Shown: piece after piece, positions 34,618 through 43,619 of the stretch
How the letters are laid out: each line of letters opens with the position of its first letter
Numbering within the stretch: position 1 is the stretch's first letter
DNA from: Nostoc sp. ATCC 53789
GTDB lineage: Bacteria > Cyanobacteriota > Cyanobacteriia > Cyanobacteriales > Nostocaceae
Assembly: GCF_009873495.1 (NCBI RefSeq)
Contig: NZ_CP046703.1
Coordinates: 1,488,001 to 1,552,000, forward strand
Direction: 5' to 3'
DNA: 64,000 nucleotides
Notes under the pieces: generated by a model
The model's database searches: none
What the model was told of the DNA's origin: nothing
The model's input: only the letters and a program-made list of their open reading frames with translations
Program-made: the position numbers and the translations under genes

Positions 34618-37431
34618 TTAGATAGCTTCCTGATTTAGCGGAATTACAACTACAAATTCTGTACCCTGTCCCTGAGTAGAAATACATTTTAATTCTCCCA
34701 GATGTTTTTGAGTGACAATCTGATAACTAATAGACAAACCTAACCCTGTACCTTTGCCAACTGGTTTAGTGGTAAAGAATGGTTCAAATAAGTGTTTTTG
34801 GATGTTTTCTGGAATGCCTATACCATTATCCGCAATGCTAATAACTACCTGATTTTCACTATTAAGCTGAGTATGAATTTTAATTTGGGGAGTAGATCGG
34901 GCTGCTTTCTTTACTTCCCACTCCCCATTATCCACAGCTTCTTCTAAAGCATCGATCGCATTTGCTAGAAGATTCATAAATACCTGATTCAGTTGTCCAG
35001 CATAACATTTTACTAATGGCAAATCGCCGTACTCTTTGATAATGTCAATTGTGAGAGAGTTAGATTTAGCCTTGAGTCGATGTTCTAGAATGAGCAATGT
35101 ATTATCTATACCCTCATGGATATTTACAGCTTTCATCTCTGTTTCATCTAACCGAGAGAAGTTTCGCAGAGATAGTACGATTTCTGTGATTCTTTCGGCA
35201 CCAACAGTCATAGAATTTAACAAGTTAGGCAAGTCTGCTATTACGAAATCTAGGTCGATGGCTTCTGTTTCTTTTTTAATTTCTGTTACTGGATTAGGAT
35301 AGTTTTGCTGATATAATTGCACTATCTTCAGTAAATCTTCAATATATTGATTGGCATGGGTGATATTGCCATAGATAAAGTTGACTGGGTTGTTAATTTC
35401 GTGCGCTACACCTGCTACCAACTGCCCTAAACTGGACATTTTTTCGCTATGTATGAGTTGAGATGCTAACTGCTTTGCCTCTTGGCGCAATTGTGCTTCT
35501 GAGTATCGCAATATCTGCTCTGCTTGTTTGCGCTGGGTAATGTCGTGGAGAATGACGACATACTCCTGAAAATCCTGATGTGGTCTGTCTGAGATGGAAA
35601 CTTCTAGGATTTTGTTTTTGCCATTGCGGAGTAGGGTTTGTTCGCTGCGCTTTGTCCACTCCTCTGGATAGTAGACTAATGCAGTTAGCCATTTGTTGAG
35701 GTGATTTCCCTCCAACTCAGATGGGTTAACGCCAAAGAAAGATTCAGTGGCTGGATTTGCCTGCTGGATAATACCTCGATCGTCCACAACTAAAATACCA
35801 TCTTGGGCAACAGTAAATAGGTGTTCGGCAGATTCACGGGCTTCTGCGATCGCAACCACTTGCGGTAAACTTGTCCAACAAGCGATCGCTACTCCCACAA
35901 ATGCTACCGTCATCAGCAGCACCACAAATATATTCTCCCCCGCCTCGCTTGCCGTTTTATTTAGTTTGACACCAAATAACCAGCCAACTGCCACTGCACT
36001 GCATAGTAAAAAAATCAGGATGCTCACCTGGAGAACTACCGAGTCCTTGATAATTACCTGAGAGCGTGTGCGATATCGCTGCCTCCACCAACTGGGATGA
36101 AATGGAGGGAATTTCACCCGGCGAATCACTGCATCTATTCCCATAACCCCAATGGGAAATAATAGCCCAATTAGCAAGTTGAGCCAACCCCACGCAAGTC
36201 CGCCTACCACTAGCACCACAACTTCTAACAGCAGAATCGCCAAAGATATGCGAGGGAACAAAACTTCCGAGCGATCGCGCCGCAGCCAAAGCCCCAAATG
36301 CAATAACATAAAGGAGACAAACCAGCCAACATTACCAACGGCTACGATTCGCGCGACATCTCCCCAAATCAAATAAATCAGGCACAATACCAGTGTTAAT
36401 GTCAGTGCTGGCGCAAACACACCCCGACGTGAAACAACGGAAAATACAGGTGAGATGTGTTTGTCTAAAGCCAACTGATACAAAATCCGAGGGCAATTAG
36501 AAACAACCGTTGCCGAACCTAAAAGACAAGCAGCTACTAGCAAAAAGGAAACACTTATAGCTGCTGATTTTCCCCAGAAAGGTTGGGAAGCCGCCACAAG
36601 ATTCATAAAAGCATTGTCTTTGAGGCTGGGATCGGTTGCTAACCGCATCATTACCCAAGATCCCCCCAAAAAGATCGGTGGCATCATCCAAGCCGCAACA
36701 TCTAGAAAACGTAGCGTCTGGGTGGGTTGGCGGCTATCGGCGACAAAAGAAGAAGCCGTTTCACAACTGTAGGTGGCATAAGTGACGAAAAAGAACCACT
36801 TTGCCCAATCGACAAAACCCAGAGATGACCAATTGCTAGGAAAAAACCCAGGACTATCACCAGAGAAAGCTAACCAGCCAAGACCCTGTACACAGAAGGT
36901 AATTAGCAATCCAAAGGCTGGAATTACAAAAAATAAATGTAAAATACTTAGGGCGCGAGTTCCACTAAACGCGACTATAAACGGTAACAGTGTAAAGCCA
37001 ATATCTAGAAGTATTTCTGGACAAGCAATACCCAGCGCCTCCAAATTCACCTTAATTAAATCTTTGAGAACGATTGTATTAACTGACAGGTAGGAAACCC
37101 AGTTGAGCAAGTATCCAATTGCTGCATAGCAAGCTATTCCTGGGTAGTTTTGCAGCAACTTAGTAGCATAGTTAGGCGTTCCTCCAGCCACATTTATAAA
37201 ATGCATACCCAAGCGTTTTACCTGGTAGTTGAGCAGCATTCCGAAAATCACCGCAGGTATCCAGACAAAAATAGCTTGGGGTCCGAGAGCAGCATGAATT
37301 GCTGGAACCAATGCTGTCCAGGAAATATGAGCTGTTAAACCGAAGCCCCAACTTTCAACAGCACTTAAGCTTCTAGTCAAGCCAGGGTAAGAAGATTGGC
37401 CCAAAGTGGGATGAGCAGGATGGGACATCAT
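34618..37431 (-). CDS. amino acid permease - PAS - histidine kinase fusion
   Basis: The 937-residue protein joins three parts. Residues 1-430 are an APC-superfamily permease with about 12 membrane helices (SAVESWGFGLTAHISW; NCPRILYQLALDKHISPVF). Residues about 460-520 add two more helices. A PAS domain follows (about 530-650: FTVAQDGILVVDDRGIIQQANPA-like text, ending ILHDITQRKQAEQ). The kinase has His677 in GVAHEINNPVNF, N box NLLANAIDAL, ADNGIGIP and GKGTGLGLS. The arrangement recalls CbrA, where a transporter domain is joined to a kinase, but here the transporter is of APC type. It may sense an amino acid or amine, or couple transport to signalling. No response regulator gene is adjacent. 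Confidence 0.9.
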   Translation of the reverse strand: MMSHPAHPTLGQSSYPGLTRSLSAVESWGFGLTAHISWTALVPAIHAALGPQAIFVWIPAVIFGMLLNYQVKRLGMHFINVAGGTPNYATKLLQNYPGIACYAAIGYLLNWVSYLSVNTIVLKDLIKVNLEALGIACPEILLDIGFTLLPFIVAFSGTRALSILHLFFVIPAFGLLITFCVQGLGWLAFSGDSPGFFPSNWSSLGFVDWAKWFFFVTYATYSCETASSFVADSRQPTQTLRFLDVAAWMMPPIFLGGSWVMMRLATDPSLKDNAFMNLVAASQPFWGKSAAISVSFLLVAACLLGSATVVSNCPRILYQLALDKHISPVFSVVSRRGVFAPALTLTLVLCLIYLIWGDVARIVAVGNVGWFVSFMLLHLGLWLRRDRSEVLFPRISLAILLLEVVVLVVGGLAWGWLNLLIGLLFPIGVMGIDAVIRRVKFPPFHPSWWRQRYRTRSQVIIKDSVVLQVSILIFLLCSAVAVGWLFGVKLNKTASEAGENIFVVLLMTVAFVGVAIACWTSLPQVVAIAEARESAEHLFTVAQDGILVVDDRGIIQQANPATESFFGVNPSELEGNHLNKWLTALVYYPEEWTKRSEQTLLRNGKNKILEVSISDRPHQDFQEYVVILHDITQRKQAEQILRYSEAQLRQEAKQLASQLIHSEKMSSLGQLVAGVAHEINNPVNFIYGNITHANQYIEDLLKIVQLYQQNYPNPVTEIKKETEAIDLDFVIADLPNLLNSMTVGAERITEIVLSLRNFSRLDETEMKAVNIHEGIDNTLLILEHRLKAKSNSLTIDIIKEYGDLPLVKCYAGQLNQVFMNLLANAIDALEEAVDNGEWEVKKAARSTPQIKIHTQLNSENQVVISIADNGIGIPENIQKHLFEPFFTTKPVGKGTGLGLSISYQIVTQKHLGELKCISTQGQGTEFVVVIPLNQEAI

Positions 37432-37742
37432 TGGCAGTGCTGGGTGGGATACTGTAATTAAACTTATTAGCTAGAGTTCCCATCTTCTAAATGTTGTGAA
37501 CAGAGACTTTTTGCTCGAAATCATAACATATTCACAACACCAGCATTTCTTTACACCATAATTTTTCCTTTCAGATGCCGCTGTCTTTGGGAGTTTCAAA
37601 AATTAAATTATTCAATTTTGGGAGAGACGATGATCCTTAGCTTGATATCATCCAATACTTCAATGTCTTTGCGTTTAGGCGCAACTCGATACCATGTTTC
37701 TGTTTGGGTTGAAACTACGGCTATCTAACCCCAAACGCCTCT

Positions 37743-37875
37743 CTAGTAGTTCGCCAAGTGAACTTGGCGGGGTAAAGGGTAAAGGGGAAGGGGGAAAGGT
37801 TTCAAATCCCTTACCCCTTACCCCTTCCCCTTTACCCAGCCATCACGCAGCATTTTTGGGTTGGCAGACTACTAG
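37743..37875. mobile_element. MITE-like repeat with hairpin core
   Basis: Imperfect inverted ends CTAGTAGTTCGCCAA (37743-37757) and TTGGCAGACTACTAG (37861-37875) match at 13 of 15 positions. Inside are the perfect hairpin CGCCAAGTGAACTTGGCG and a G-rich/C-rich pair (GGGTAAAGGGG and CCCCTTACCCC) like that of the element at 17832. A short CTCT may be duplicated at the ends. The rest of 37432-38027 holds no gene that I can support firmly. Confidence 0.6.
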
Positions 37876-37953
37876 CTCTGCTATTTTTTGACGCAGATCC
37901 TGATTTTCCAGTTCAAGCCTCTCAATTTTTTGATCTTTTTCTTCTGGACTCAT
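37843..37953 (-). CDS. 36-residue coiled-coil frame, possible gene remnant
   Basis: The frame MSPEEKDQKIERLELENQDL... is strongly helical, with leucine/isoleucine spacing of a coiled coil. It then runs into the repeat at 37743-37875 and stops. It resembles the N-terminal leader helix of some transposases and small cyanobacterial proteins. It may be a gene cut short by the repeat. No good ribosome site is present. Confidence 0.3.
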   Translation of the reverse strand: MSPEEKDQKIERLELENQDLRQKIAELVVCQPKNAA

Positions 37954-38027
37954 ACCTGAACATTACCATTACTCTTCCTTGCTTGGAATAATCCTGACCA
38001 TCCTACCTGGGGAGTTACGAGAATCCT

Positions 38028-39263
38028 TTAAGAAGCAATTAAGTTCTTGAGAGCATCTTGAGCATCAGTGTTTTCTGGATCTATTTGCAGCACTTCTCGA
38101 AAAACTGCTGCCGCCTCTTGTTTTGAGCCATCACCAGATTCACCATAAGAAATCTCTCTGCCAAGTTTGATGTAAAGTTCTGCCATTTGGCGACGTGGTA
38201 TTAGATTCGCCAACGGCTGATAAAATTCCATAACAGCAGGAAAGCCTTTTTGCTTGTAAAGTGGCAAGCTAATATTTGAGCAGGTGTCATAACTGCCTTC
38301 ACCAATTTTTACCACCTTCTGGCAGTTTGCCAAGGCTTCATCTAGGTTTCCGTGTTGAGCTAGTGCTTCATTTAATTTACTGTAATAATAATCAGTGGGT
38401 TTTGTGGCAACGGCTTGGCGGTAAATAGCGATCGCTTCTTGGTGTTTTTCTTGTGTCATCAGCACATCGCCCAGTTCTACATACCTTGAAGCTTCAGGCT
38501 CGATTTTAATTAATTGGCGGTAGGCTGCGATCGCTTCGTTTACAAAACCGCGCTTTAGTGAGAGTTCAGCTAACCTTTCGTAATAAACCTCATTTTTTGG
38601 GTCATTTTTACTCGCTTGGCGATAGATTGCGACTGCTTCGGAATATTCGAGAATATCACCCAGGCTACTGTATGCTTGATAGCTCTTTGGGTTAATTTTT
38701 AGGGCTTCTCGGTAAGCGGCGATCGCTTCTTCTCGTTTGCCTATTTTGAAGAGGGTATCGGCTAAATTGTTGTAATTATCGTCATCAGGCTCGATTTTAA
38801 TGGCTTGACGATAAGCCACTACTGCTTCCTCTGGATTGCCCATTGCTATCAAATTCATCGCTAAAATGATGAAAGCTGTATCACTTTTAGCATCGAGTTT
38901 GACAGCTTGACGGAAAGCAGTGATCGCTTCTGCGGTTCGTCCCTTTTCAACCAGAAAATTACCTAATTTGAGGTAAATCGCCGCATCGGGAGTTAATTGC
39001 AACCCTTGACGATAAGCAGCGATCGTCTCTGCAATCTTTCCTTGGGAAGATAGAATGTCTGCTAGCTTGATGTAGGCATAGCTGTTTTTGGAATCGCGTT
39101 CAATCAAACTCCGCCAAATATTAGCAGCTTCTTGATAATTTTTCACTTCTTCGGCAGATGTCGCTTTTTGTTCCAACTCCTCTACCGTTTGCGCCACACT
39201 GATTTGAGGAATCAAAACCAAACCTAAACTCAATAAAAACGGCAATATTTTCCGGCTAACCAT
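38028..39263 (-). CDS. secreted TPR protein
   Basis: The 411-residue protein starts with a signal peptide (ILPFLLSLGLVLIPQISVAQ). It then has about ten tetratricopeptide repeats of 34 residues with the consensus GxxxEAIAAYRQALKxxP, for example GRTAEAITAFRQAVKLDAKS and GKREEAIAAYREALKINPKS. It should be an exported or periplasmic scaffold for protein-protein contacts. Unlike the TPRs at 21521 and 54103, these repeats are well diverged, as expected for an old gene. No enzymatic domain. Partners unknown. Confidence 0.85.
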   Translation of the reverse strand: MVSRKILPFLLSLGLVLIPQISVAQTVEELEQKATSAEEVKNYQEAANIWRSLIERDSKNSYAYIKLADILSSQGKIAETIAAYRQGLQLTPDAAIYLKLGNFLVEKGRTAEAITAFRQAVKLDAKSDTAFIILAMNLIAMGNPEEAVVAYRQAIKIEPDDDNYNNLADTLFKIGKREEAIAAYREALKINPKSYQAYSSLGDILEYSEAVAIYRQASKNDPKNEVYYERLAELSLKRGFVNEAIAAYRQLIKIEPEASRYVELGDVLMTQEKHQEAIAIYRQAVATKPTDYYYSKLNEALAQHGNLDEALANCQKVVKIGEGSYDTCSNISLPLYKQKGFPAVMEFYQPLANLIPRRQMAELYIKLGREISYGESGDGSKQEAAAVFREVLQIDPENTDAQDALKNLIAS

Positions 39264-39370
39264 AGACTTTCAGCTTAAAATAACTAAGTCAATCTTCAAA
39301 CCAAGCTTAATCTCAGTATTTAAGTTTGTAACCCGTAAAACTTCTCATACTGAGTAAATCAGGCAAAAAT

Positions 39371-40411
39371 ATGGCAACGAAAATTCCTGTCACAGTGATT
39401 ACAGGCTTCTTAGGTAGTGGAAAAACCAGCCTAATTCGCCACCTGCTACAAAACAACCAAGGTCGTCGCATTGCCGTTTTAGTCAATGAATTTGGCGAAC
39501 TCGGTATTGATGGCGAATTATTAAAATCCTGTCAAATTTGCCCCGAAGATGGTGAGGGCGACACTAATATCTTTGAATTAACCAACGGCTGCTTATGTTG
39601 CACCGTGCAGGAAGAGTTTTATCCGACGATGCAAGAGTTAATCAAGCGGCGAGATAGCATCGACTGTATTTTGATTGAAACCTCTGGTTTAGCTTTACCA
39701 AAACCATTGGTGAAGGCTTTTCGCTGGCAAGAAATTCGCAACGCCGCTACTGTGGATGCGGTAATTACGGTGGTAGATTGTGCGGCGGTAGCAGCAGGGA
39801 CATTTGCTAGCGATCCAGATGCGATCGCAGCCCAGCGCCAAGCAGATGATAATCTAGAACATGAAACACCCTTGCAAGAACTGTTTGAAGACCAACTTGC
39901 TTGTGCAGACTTAGTGGTGTTGAATAAAATTGACTTGGTGGATGCCGAGACAAAAGCGAGAGTTGAGGAATTAATTAAGCAAGAGTTGCCTAGAGTGGTG
40001 AAGATTGTCGAGAGCGATCGTTCTCAACTAGACGCATCTATATTATTAGGATTCCAAGCCGCAGTTGAAGATAATTTAGATTCTCGTCCCAGTCACCATG
40101 ATACCGAAGAAGACCACAATCACGACGAAGAAATTACTTCAACTAATTTAGTTTTGGATCGTACCTTTGATCCAGAAAAGTTGCAACAGCAGTTAGAGAA
40201 ATTAGCACAACAACAAGAAATTTACCGGATTAAAGGCTTTGTTGCAGTGCCAAATAAATCTATGCGTTTGGTGATGCAAGGCGTAGGAACGCGATTTGAT
40301 AAATTTTACGATCGCCCCTGGAAACCGGAAGAAGCTAGGCAAACGCGCTTAGTTTTTATTGGACGTGATTTGAAGTCTTCAGAAATCGAATCGCAACTTG
40401 TAGCTTTATAA
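39371..40411 (+). CDS. cobW: CobW/COG0523 metal-chaperone GTPase
   Basis: The 346-residue G3E-family GTPase has P-loop GFLGSGKTS (12-20), the metal-binding CxCC motif GCLCC (73-77), switch II and the ETSGLALPKP segment, base recognition NKID, a His/Asp-rich stretch (SHHDTEEDHNHDEE, about 238-251) and a C-terminal CobW domain (RIKGFVAVPN). Family members deliver Zn, Co or other metals to target proteins. The symbol reflects the subfamily most like it; a role in cobalamin synthesis is not shown by neighbours. No cobalamin riboswitch or clear Zur box was seen upstream. A hairpin follows at 40426-40446. Confidence 0.88.
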   Translation: MATKIPVTVITGFLGSGKTSLIRHLLQNNQGRRIAVLVNEFGELGIDGELLKSCQICPEDGEGDTNIFELTNGCLCCTVQEEFYPTMQELIKRRDSIDCILIETSGLALPKPLVKAFRWQEIRNAATVDAVITVVDCAAVAAGTFASDPDAIAAQRQADDNLEHETPLQELFEDQLACADLVVLNKIDLVDAETKARVEELIKQELPRVVKIVESDRSQLDASILLGFQAAVEDNLDSRPSHHDTEEDHNHDEEITSTNLVLDRTFDPEKLQQQLEKLAQQQEIYRIKGFVAVPNKSMRLVMQGVGTRFDKFYDRPWKPEEARQTRLVFIGRDLKSSEIESQLVAL

Positions 40412-40425
40412 GTATAGTTAGATAT

Positions 40426-40446
40426 CCGACTTCTTAAAGAAGTCGG
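40426..40446. repeat. CCGACTTCTT hairpin
   Basis: CCGACTTCTT and AAGAAGTCGG form a perfect 10-bp stem around one base. The same family occurs at 47866-47892 and 56285-56312. Lying after cobW it might act as a terminator, although no T run follows. Confidence 0.65.
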
Positions 40447-40532
40447 GGATCTATATCGTGAGAGATACAAGTTAATAATAATTAGTTAATTCAAAACAAA
40501 TAATAACTGAAAATTCTTCACCTGGCAAAAAT

Positions 40533-41003
40533 ATGACGATCTCTCAACTGTTTAATGCTGCCAATCTTTTTGTTTTGCCCTTTTGGGCGTTAATGATTTT
40601 ATTGCCAAACTGGAAAGTTACACGGCAGATAATGTCATCATATTTGCCATTTGTGCTGTTAGCTGGAGCGTATTTGTATTTGTTTATCAGCAGTATTACG
40701 CCAGAAAATGCCCAAGCTTTATCGAATCCCCAATTAGCTGATATTGCACGATTCTTTGCAGATGAAACTGCTGCTGCAACAGGTTGGATTCATTTTCTAG
40801 TGATGGATTTATTCGTCGGTCGCTGGATTTATTGGGAAGGGCAAAAAACAGGTATTTGGACAATTCACTCTCTTGCACTGTGTTTGTTTGCTGGCCCTAT
40901 GGGATTACTGTCTCATATCTTGACTTACTGGATTGCTAAGACATTTTTCCCGAAATTTCAGCAGAATGAAACGGTAAATGCAGAAGAAAAAGCTGCGTCA
41001 TAA
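40533..41003 (+). CDS. ABA4-like (DUF4281) membrane protein
   Basis: The 156-residue protein has four hydrophobic segments: about residues 10-27, 38-55, 85-105 and 115-138. Family features include LFVLPFWALMILLPNW, DETAAATGWIHFLVMDLFVGRW and GPMGLLSHILTYW. These match the ABA4-like family, named after the plant protein needed for neoxanthin synthesis. In cyanobacteria the family has been linked to carotenoid or quinone-related roles without a settled function. It follows cobW by 121 bp on the same strand, separated by a hairpin. Confidence 0.82.
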   Translation: MTISQLFNAANLFVLPFWALMILLPNWKVTRQIMSSYLPFVLLAGAYLYLFISSITPENAQALSNPQLADIARFFADETAAATGWIHFLVMDLFVGRWIYWEGQKTGIWTIHSLALCLFAGPMGLLSHILTYWIAKTFFPKFQQNETVNAEEKAAS

Positions 41004-41050
41004 TTTGGCACTTATTAGGGTAGCATGGCTATGCTACCCTACTTTAATAA

Positions 41051-41266
41051 TTAACCGTTGTCGTGTCTATAGTCGGCATCTAACCAACAGCGTGGTAAAA
41101 CTTCACCTGAAGGAAAAACGAGATTTTCTTTTTTAAAACTTTCAGGTTGCTGTTCTTCTTGACCTTCTTGGTCTTTTGCGTGAACAACATCATTATTCGG
41201 GTCAAGTAATTCCTGAATTTCAAGAATCTTGACTAATTCGCCACTATCTTTGACTTGTAAAAGCAT
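41051..41266 (-). CDS. small acidic cyanobacterial protein
   Basis: The 71-residue protein begins MLLQVKDSGELVKILEIQEL and contains LDPNNDVVHAKDQEGQEEQQ and FPSGEVLPRCWLDADYR. It is acidic, soluble, without signal or cofactor motif. GAGG lies about 10 bases upstream of the ATG. I have seen similar short proteins across cyanobacteria, but no function is known to me. Confidence 0.65.
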   Translation of the reverse strand: MLLQVKDSGELVKILEIQELLDPNNDVVHAKDQEGQEEQQPESFKKENLVFPSGEVLPRCWLDADYRHDNG

Positions 41267-41546
41267 AGAAATTGCCTCAATGAATTTGCATGAAAGTTCA
41301 AAGCGAGTCTCAATATAAACTCGCTCAAATCTAAACTGATTTTGAACGCGGATATTCCTTAATTGTTAAAGGAAATTTTTATTACAAATCCACACAGAAA
41401 TTACACGAGATTTATCTGTGTGTACCTGTAGAGTTAATTTTTATAAAATAGACACAGCAAACATATACCTAATTCAGGAACTAAAATCGAATTAGGAAAT
41501 GCTGATCAATAAAATTGTCAAACTAAGATAATCTTGGTTTTAGCGA

Positions 41547-41855
41547 TTAGAACTCGCGTTGATATTTTTCCAAAATATCAACTAAAGTAACCTGGCATTG
41601 CAGTGGCAGTAAATCGATTAAAGGAATTTCACTTCTACCGCCGCCAATTTTTACTGAAATGGATTCCAAAACTTTTAAAACTTGGTCTTCATTTACACTG
41701 TTGGAAGTAATTAAAGGATAGAGTCGTTCGGCAACAAGGGTATGCAGTTTGGCATTCGATAGATAAAGATGCCATTTGGCAATGTCTATGTAGACATTTT
41801 CGCCAATTTCAGCTGCTAGGGCTTCTAGTAATTCCGTGGTGTTAGTCTTAGCCAT
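41547..41855 (-). CDS. DUF3181 family cyanobacterial protein
   Basis: The 102-residue helical protein has the pattern ALAAEIGENVYIDIAKWHLYL, LHTLVAERLYPLI and IPLIDLLPLQCQVTLVDILE, which I recall as DUF3181, a family confined to cyanobacteria and plastid relatives. AGGG precedes the ATG. Soluble, no enzymatic motif. Function unknown. Confidence 0.78.
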   Translation of the reverse strand: MAKTNTTELLEALAAEIGENVYIDIAKWHLYLSNAKLHTLVAERLYPLITSNSVNEDQVLKVLESISVKIGGGRSEIPLIDLLPLQCQVTLVDILEKYQREF

Positions 41856-41974
41856 AAAAATAACCCTACATTAAGAAAAAGTGCGAAATCTCAGGCTTTT
41901 TTACATTATCACTCAATTAAAAGGCTGATTCCACTACCACAGGTTACAATCGCCCTAGCATTAGTAGTCCGTCT

Positions 41975-42232
41975 TCAGGTGGATTTGGGTGGAGTTTCGG
42001 TGTAGTTAGCGATCGCACTAATATAAATCAGATGCGCTAACACTATTCCTGTCCAACTTAAAGTCACCCACGGCAGCCACTCCCAGGTAGTGCCTTTCAA
42101 AATGTGGAAAAACCACAAGCCAGAGTTAATCGTAGCAGCGATCGCTACATGGGTGGCAAAATTCATCCGGTCATCGATCTTACGATAATCAGCGTCTTTG
42201 CGATCGGGTTTGCGAGGCCAACGAGGAGGCAT
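41975..42232 (-). CDS. two-helix cyanobacterial membrane protein (2TM domain)
   Basis: The 85-residue protein has a basic N-terminus (PPRWPRKPDRKDADYRKID) and two helices: FATHVAIAATINSGLWFFHI and LPWVTLSWTGIVLAHLIYI. This is the 2TM-domain pattern. No binding motif is visible. It is probably a small accessory protein of the inner or thylakoid membrane. Its role is unknown. Confidence 0.7.
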   Translation of the reverse strand: MPPRWPRKPDRKDADYRKIDDRMNFATHVAIAATINSGLWFFHILKGTTWEWLPWVTLSWTGIVLAHLIYISAIANYTETPPKST

Positions 42233-42338
42233 AAATATTTGTTACAGATTTAAATACACCCTATTTATTCTAAGGTTTTTGTGGCAGTGGTTGCTATTAG
42301 ACCCTGACAACCGGAAGAAGCAGGGGACAAGGGAGCAG

Positions 42339-42551
42339 GGGACAAGGGGGAATGGCACGCTTGAAAAGCTGAAACCTCCTTGCTGGCATGGTGTGGGAGG
42401 TGTGGGAGGCAATGCAGCATTTGTTGATATGCAGTTATTCAATTTCTTCTCTTTCTTCCCACACTTCCCACACTCCCCACACTCCCTACACTCAAAAAGC
42501 AAGTTATATCAGGGCTTTGCGATTAACAAGCGTGCCATTCGGGACAAGAAG
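42339..42551. mobile_element. MITE family A, copy 2 (191 bp), inverted
   Basis: The element at 42350-42540 has the same GAATGGCACGCTTG / CAAGCGTGCCATTC ends as 24782-24962, and the two subterminal blocks are the same but in reverse order. The interior again consists of GTGTGGGAG-like units. The flanks GGGACAAGGGG (42339-42349) and GGGACAAGAAG (42541-42551) match at 9 of 11 positions, consistent with an ageing 11-bp target duplication, although the left flank is itself repetitive. Further C-rich repeats (CCCCATTCCC) fill 42560-42645. Confidence 0.85.
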
Positions 42552-42765
42552 TGAGAACTTGAAACAAGTCTTTCCCCTTATCCCCAATTCTCCTTGTCCC
42601 CAAGTCCCCATTCCCCATCCCCCATTCCCCATCCCCTATACATAATTCATCAACCTAGTGGATGACCTTTTAAGTTATCTCAGTTAAAAATGATTCATCT
42701 GTTTGATAGAGGGAGCAAATATATCCACTTGTGAATATGGAAAGAACCTTTAGAGGTGGATAAAA

Positions 42766-42963
42766 ATGGCTAAGGCAAACCCAGTTGAAATGCAAAAACA
42801 CTTAAAAGGTGTTGACTACCCTGCTGGAAAGAAAGACTTGATTAAGCACGCTAAAAAGCAAGGGGCAGATAAGGAGATTATTTCTCTGTTAGAGAAACTG
42901 CCAGATGATGAGGAGTTTGATAGCCCAGCCGATCTCAACAAAACTATAGGTGAGATAATCTAG
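42766..42963 (+). CDS. DUF2795 protein
   Basis: The 65-residue protein reads [31 protein letters not shown] in outline and ends [23 protein letters not shown]. This is the complete DUF2795 domain, found in small bacterial proteins and often associated with stress. AGAGGTGG eight bases before the ATG is a strong ribosome site. Its last 20 bp overlap the end of moaC on the other strand. Confidence 0.85.
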   Translation: MAKANPVEMQKHLKGVDYPAGKKDLIKHAKKQGADKEIISLLEKLPDDEEFDSPADLNKTIGEII

Positions 42964-43474
42964 GTTCTTGCTCTGGCGGGGAATAATCTCCTGATTTCCC
43001 GCCACTCTTACTTATTAAACGAATCGATTCAATTTGAATCGACTTTTCTAAAGCTTTTGCCATATCGTATAAAGTCAGCGCAGCCACAGAAACAGCAGTT
43101 AAGGCTTCCATCTCTACACCAGTTTCAGCTTTAGTTTTGACTGTGGCTTGAATTTGATAACCAGGTAGTTGCGGGTCGGGTATAATTTCGACCGCTATTT
43201 TTTGCAAAGGCAACGGATGACATAGAGGAATTAAAACGGCTGTTTGCTTGGCTGCCATAATCCCAGCCAATCTTGCAGTTGCTAACACATCACCTTTTGG
43301 GACATTTCCGGCTTGAATCGCAGCAAAGGTTGTTGGCAGCATTCGCACATTGGCAGCAGCTACTGCTTGGCGGATGGTGGGTGCTTTATCAGACACATCT
43401 ACCATCTGTGCCTGTCCGTGTTGATCTAGATGGGTTAAGCTGGCAAAATTAGATAGAAAATTATCTTGCGTCAT
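42944..43474 (-). CDS. moaC: cyclic pyranopterin monophosphate synthase MoaC
   Basis: The 176-residue enzyme performs the second half of the first step of molybdenum cofactor synthesis, making cyclic pyranopterin monophosphate from the MoaA product. It has [18 protein letters not shown], the [10 protein letters not shown] active-site strand, [19 protein letters not shown], and YDMAKALEK with the catalytic Asp and Lys. Length is normal. No moaA or other moa gene is near. Its 3' end overlaps the DUF2795 gene. Confidence 0.95.
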   Translation of the reverse strand: MTQDNFLSNFASLTHLDQHGQAQMVDVSDKAPTIRQAVAAANVRMLPTTFAAIQAGNVPKGDVLATARLAGIMAAKQTAVLIPLCHPLPLQKIAVEIIPDPQLPGYQIQATVKTKAETGVEMEALTAVSVAALTLYDMAKALEKSIQIESIRLISKSGGKSGDYSPPEQEPRLSHL

Positions 43475-43507
43475 TTAGTTGAACGTGTTAATATAGATTG
43501 TCGGTGA

Positions 43508-43581
43508 GGGCGTGTAGCTCAGTGGACTAGAGCACGTGGCTACGGACCACGGTGTCGGGGGTTCGAATCCCTCCTCGCCCG
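43508..43581 (+). tRNA. tRNA-Arg (anticodon ACG)
   Basis: All four arms fold: acceptor GGGCGTG with CTCGCCC, D arm GCTC/GAGC, anticodon stem CGTGG/CCACG with loop CTACGGA, and T arm GGGGG/CCCTC around TTCGAAT. The anticodon is ACG, read after deamination to ICG. Position 6 and position 67 are both T, an acceptor-stem mismatch. The discriminator is G and CCA is not encoded. Confidence 0.95.
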
Positions 43582-43619
43582 TTTTATCAGGCTAAGAGTC
43601 AAAAGTTAGGAGTGAGGAA

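Noticed and set aside
39264..39370. Cobalamin riboswitch or Zur box before cobW
   Set aside because: No B12-box sequence or AT-rich Zur dyad was found in the 107-bp upstream region.
42388..42645. Frames in the second MITE copy and C-rich repeats
   Set aside because: Low-complexity translations (SHTPHTPYTQ, PFPIP) arise from repeats and have no coding character.
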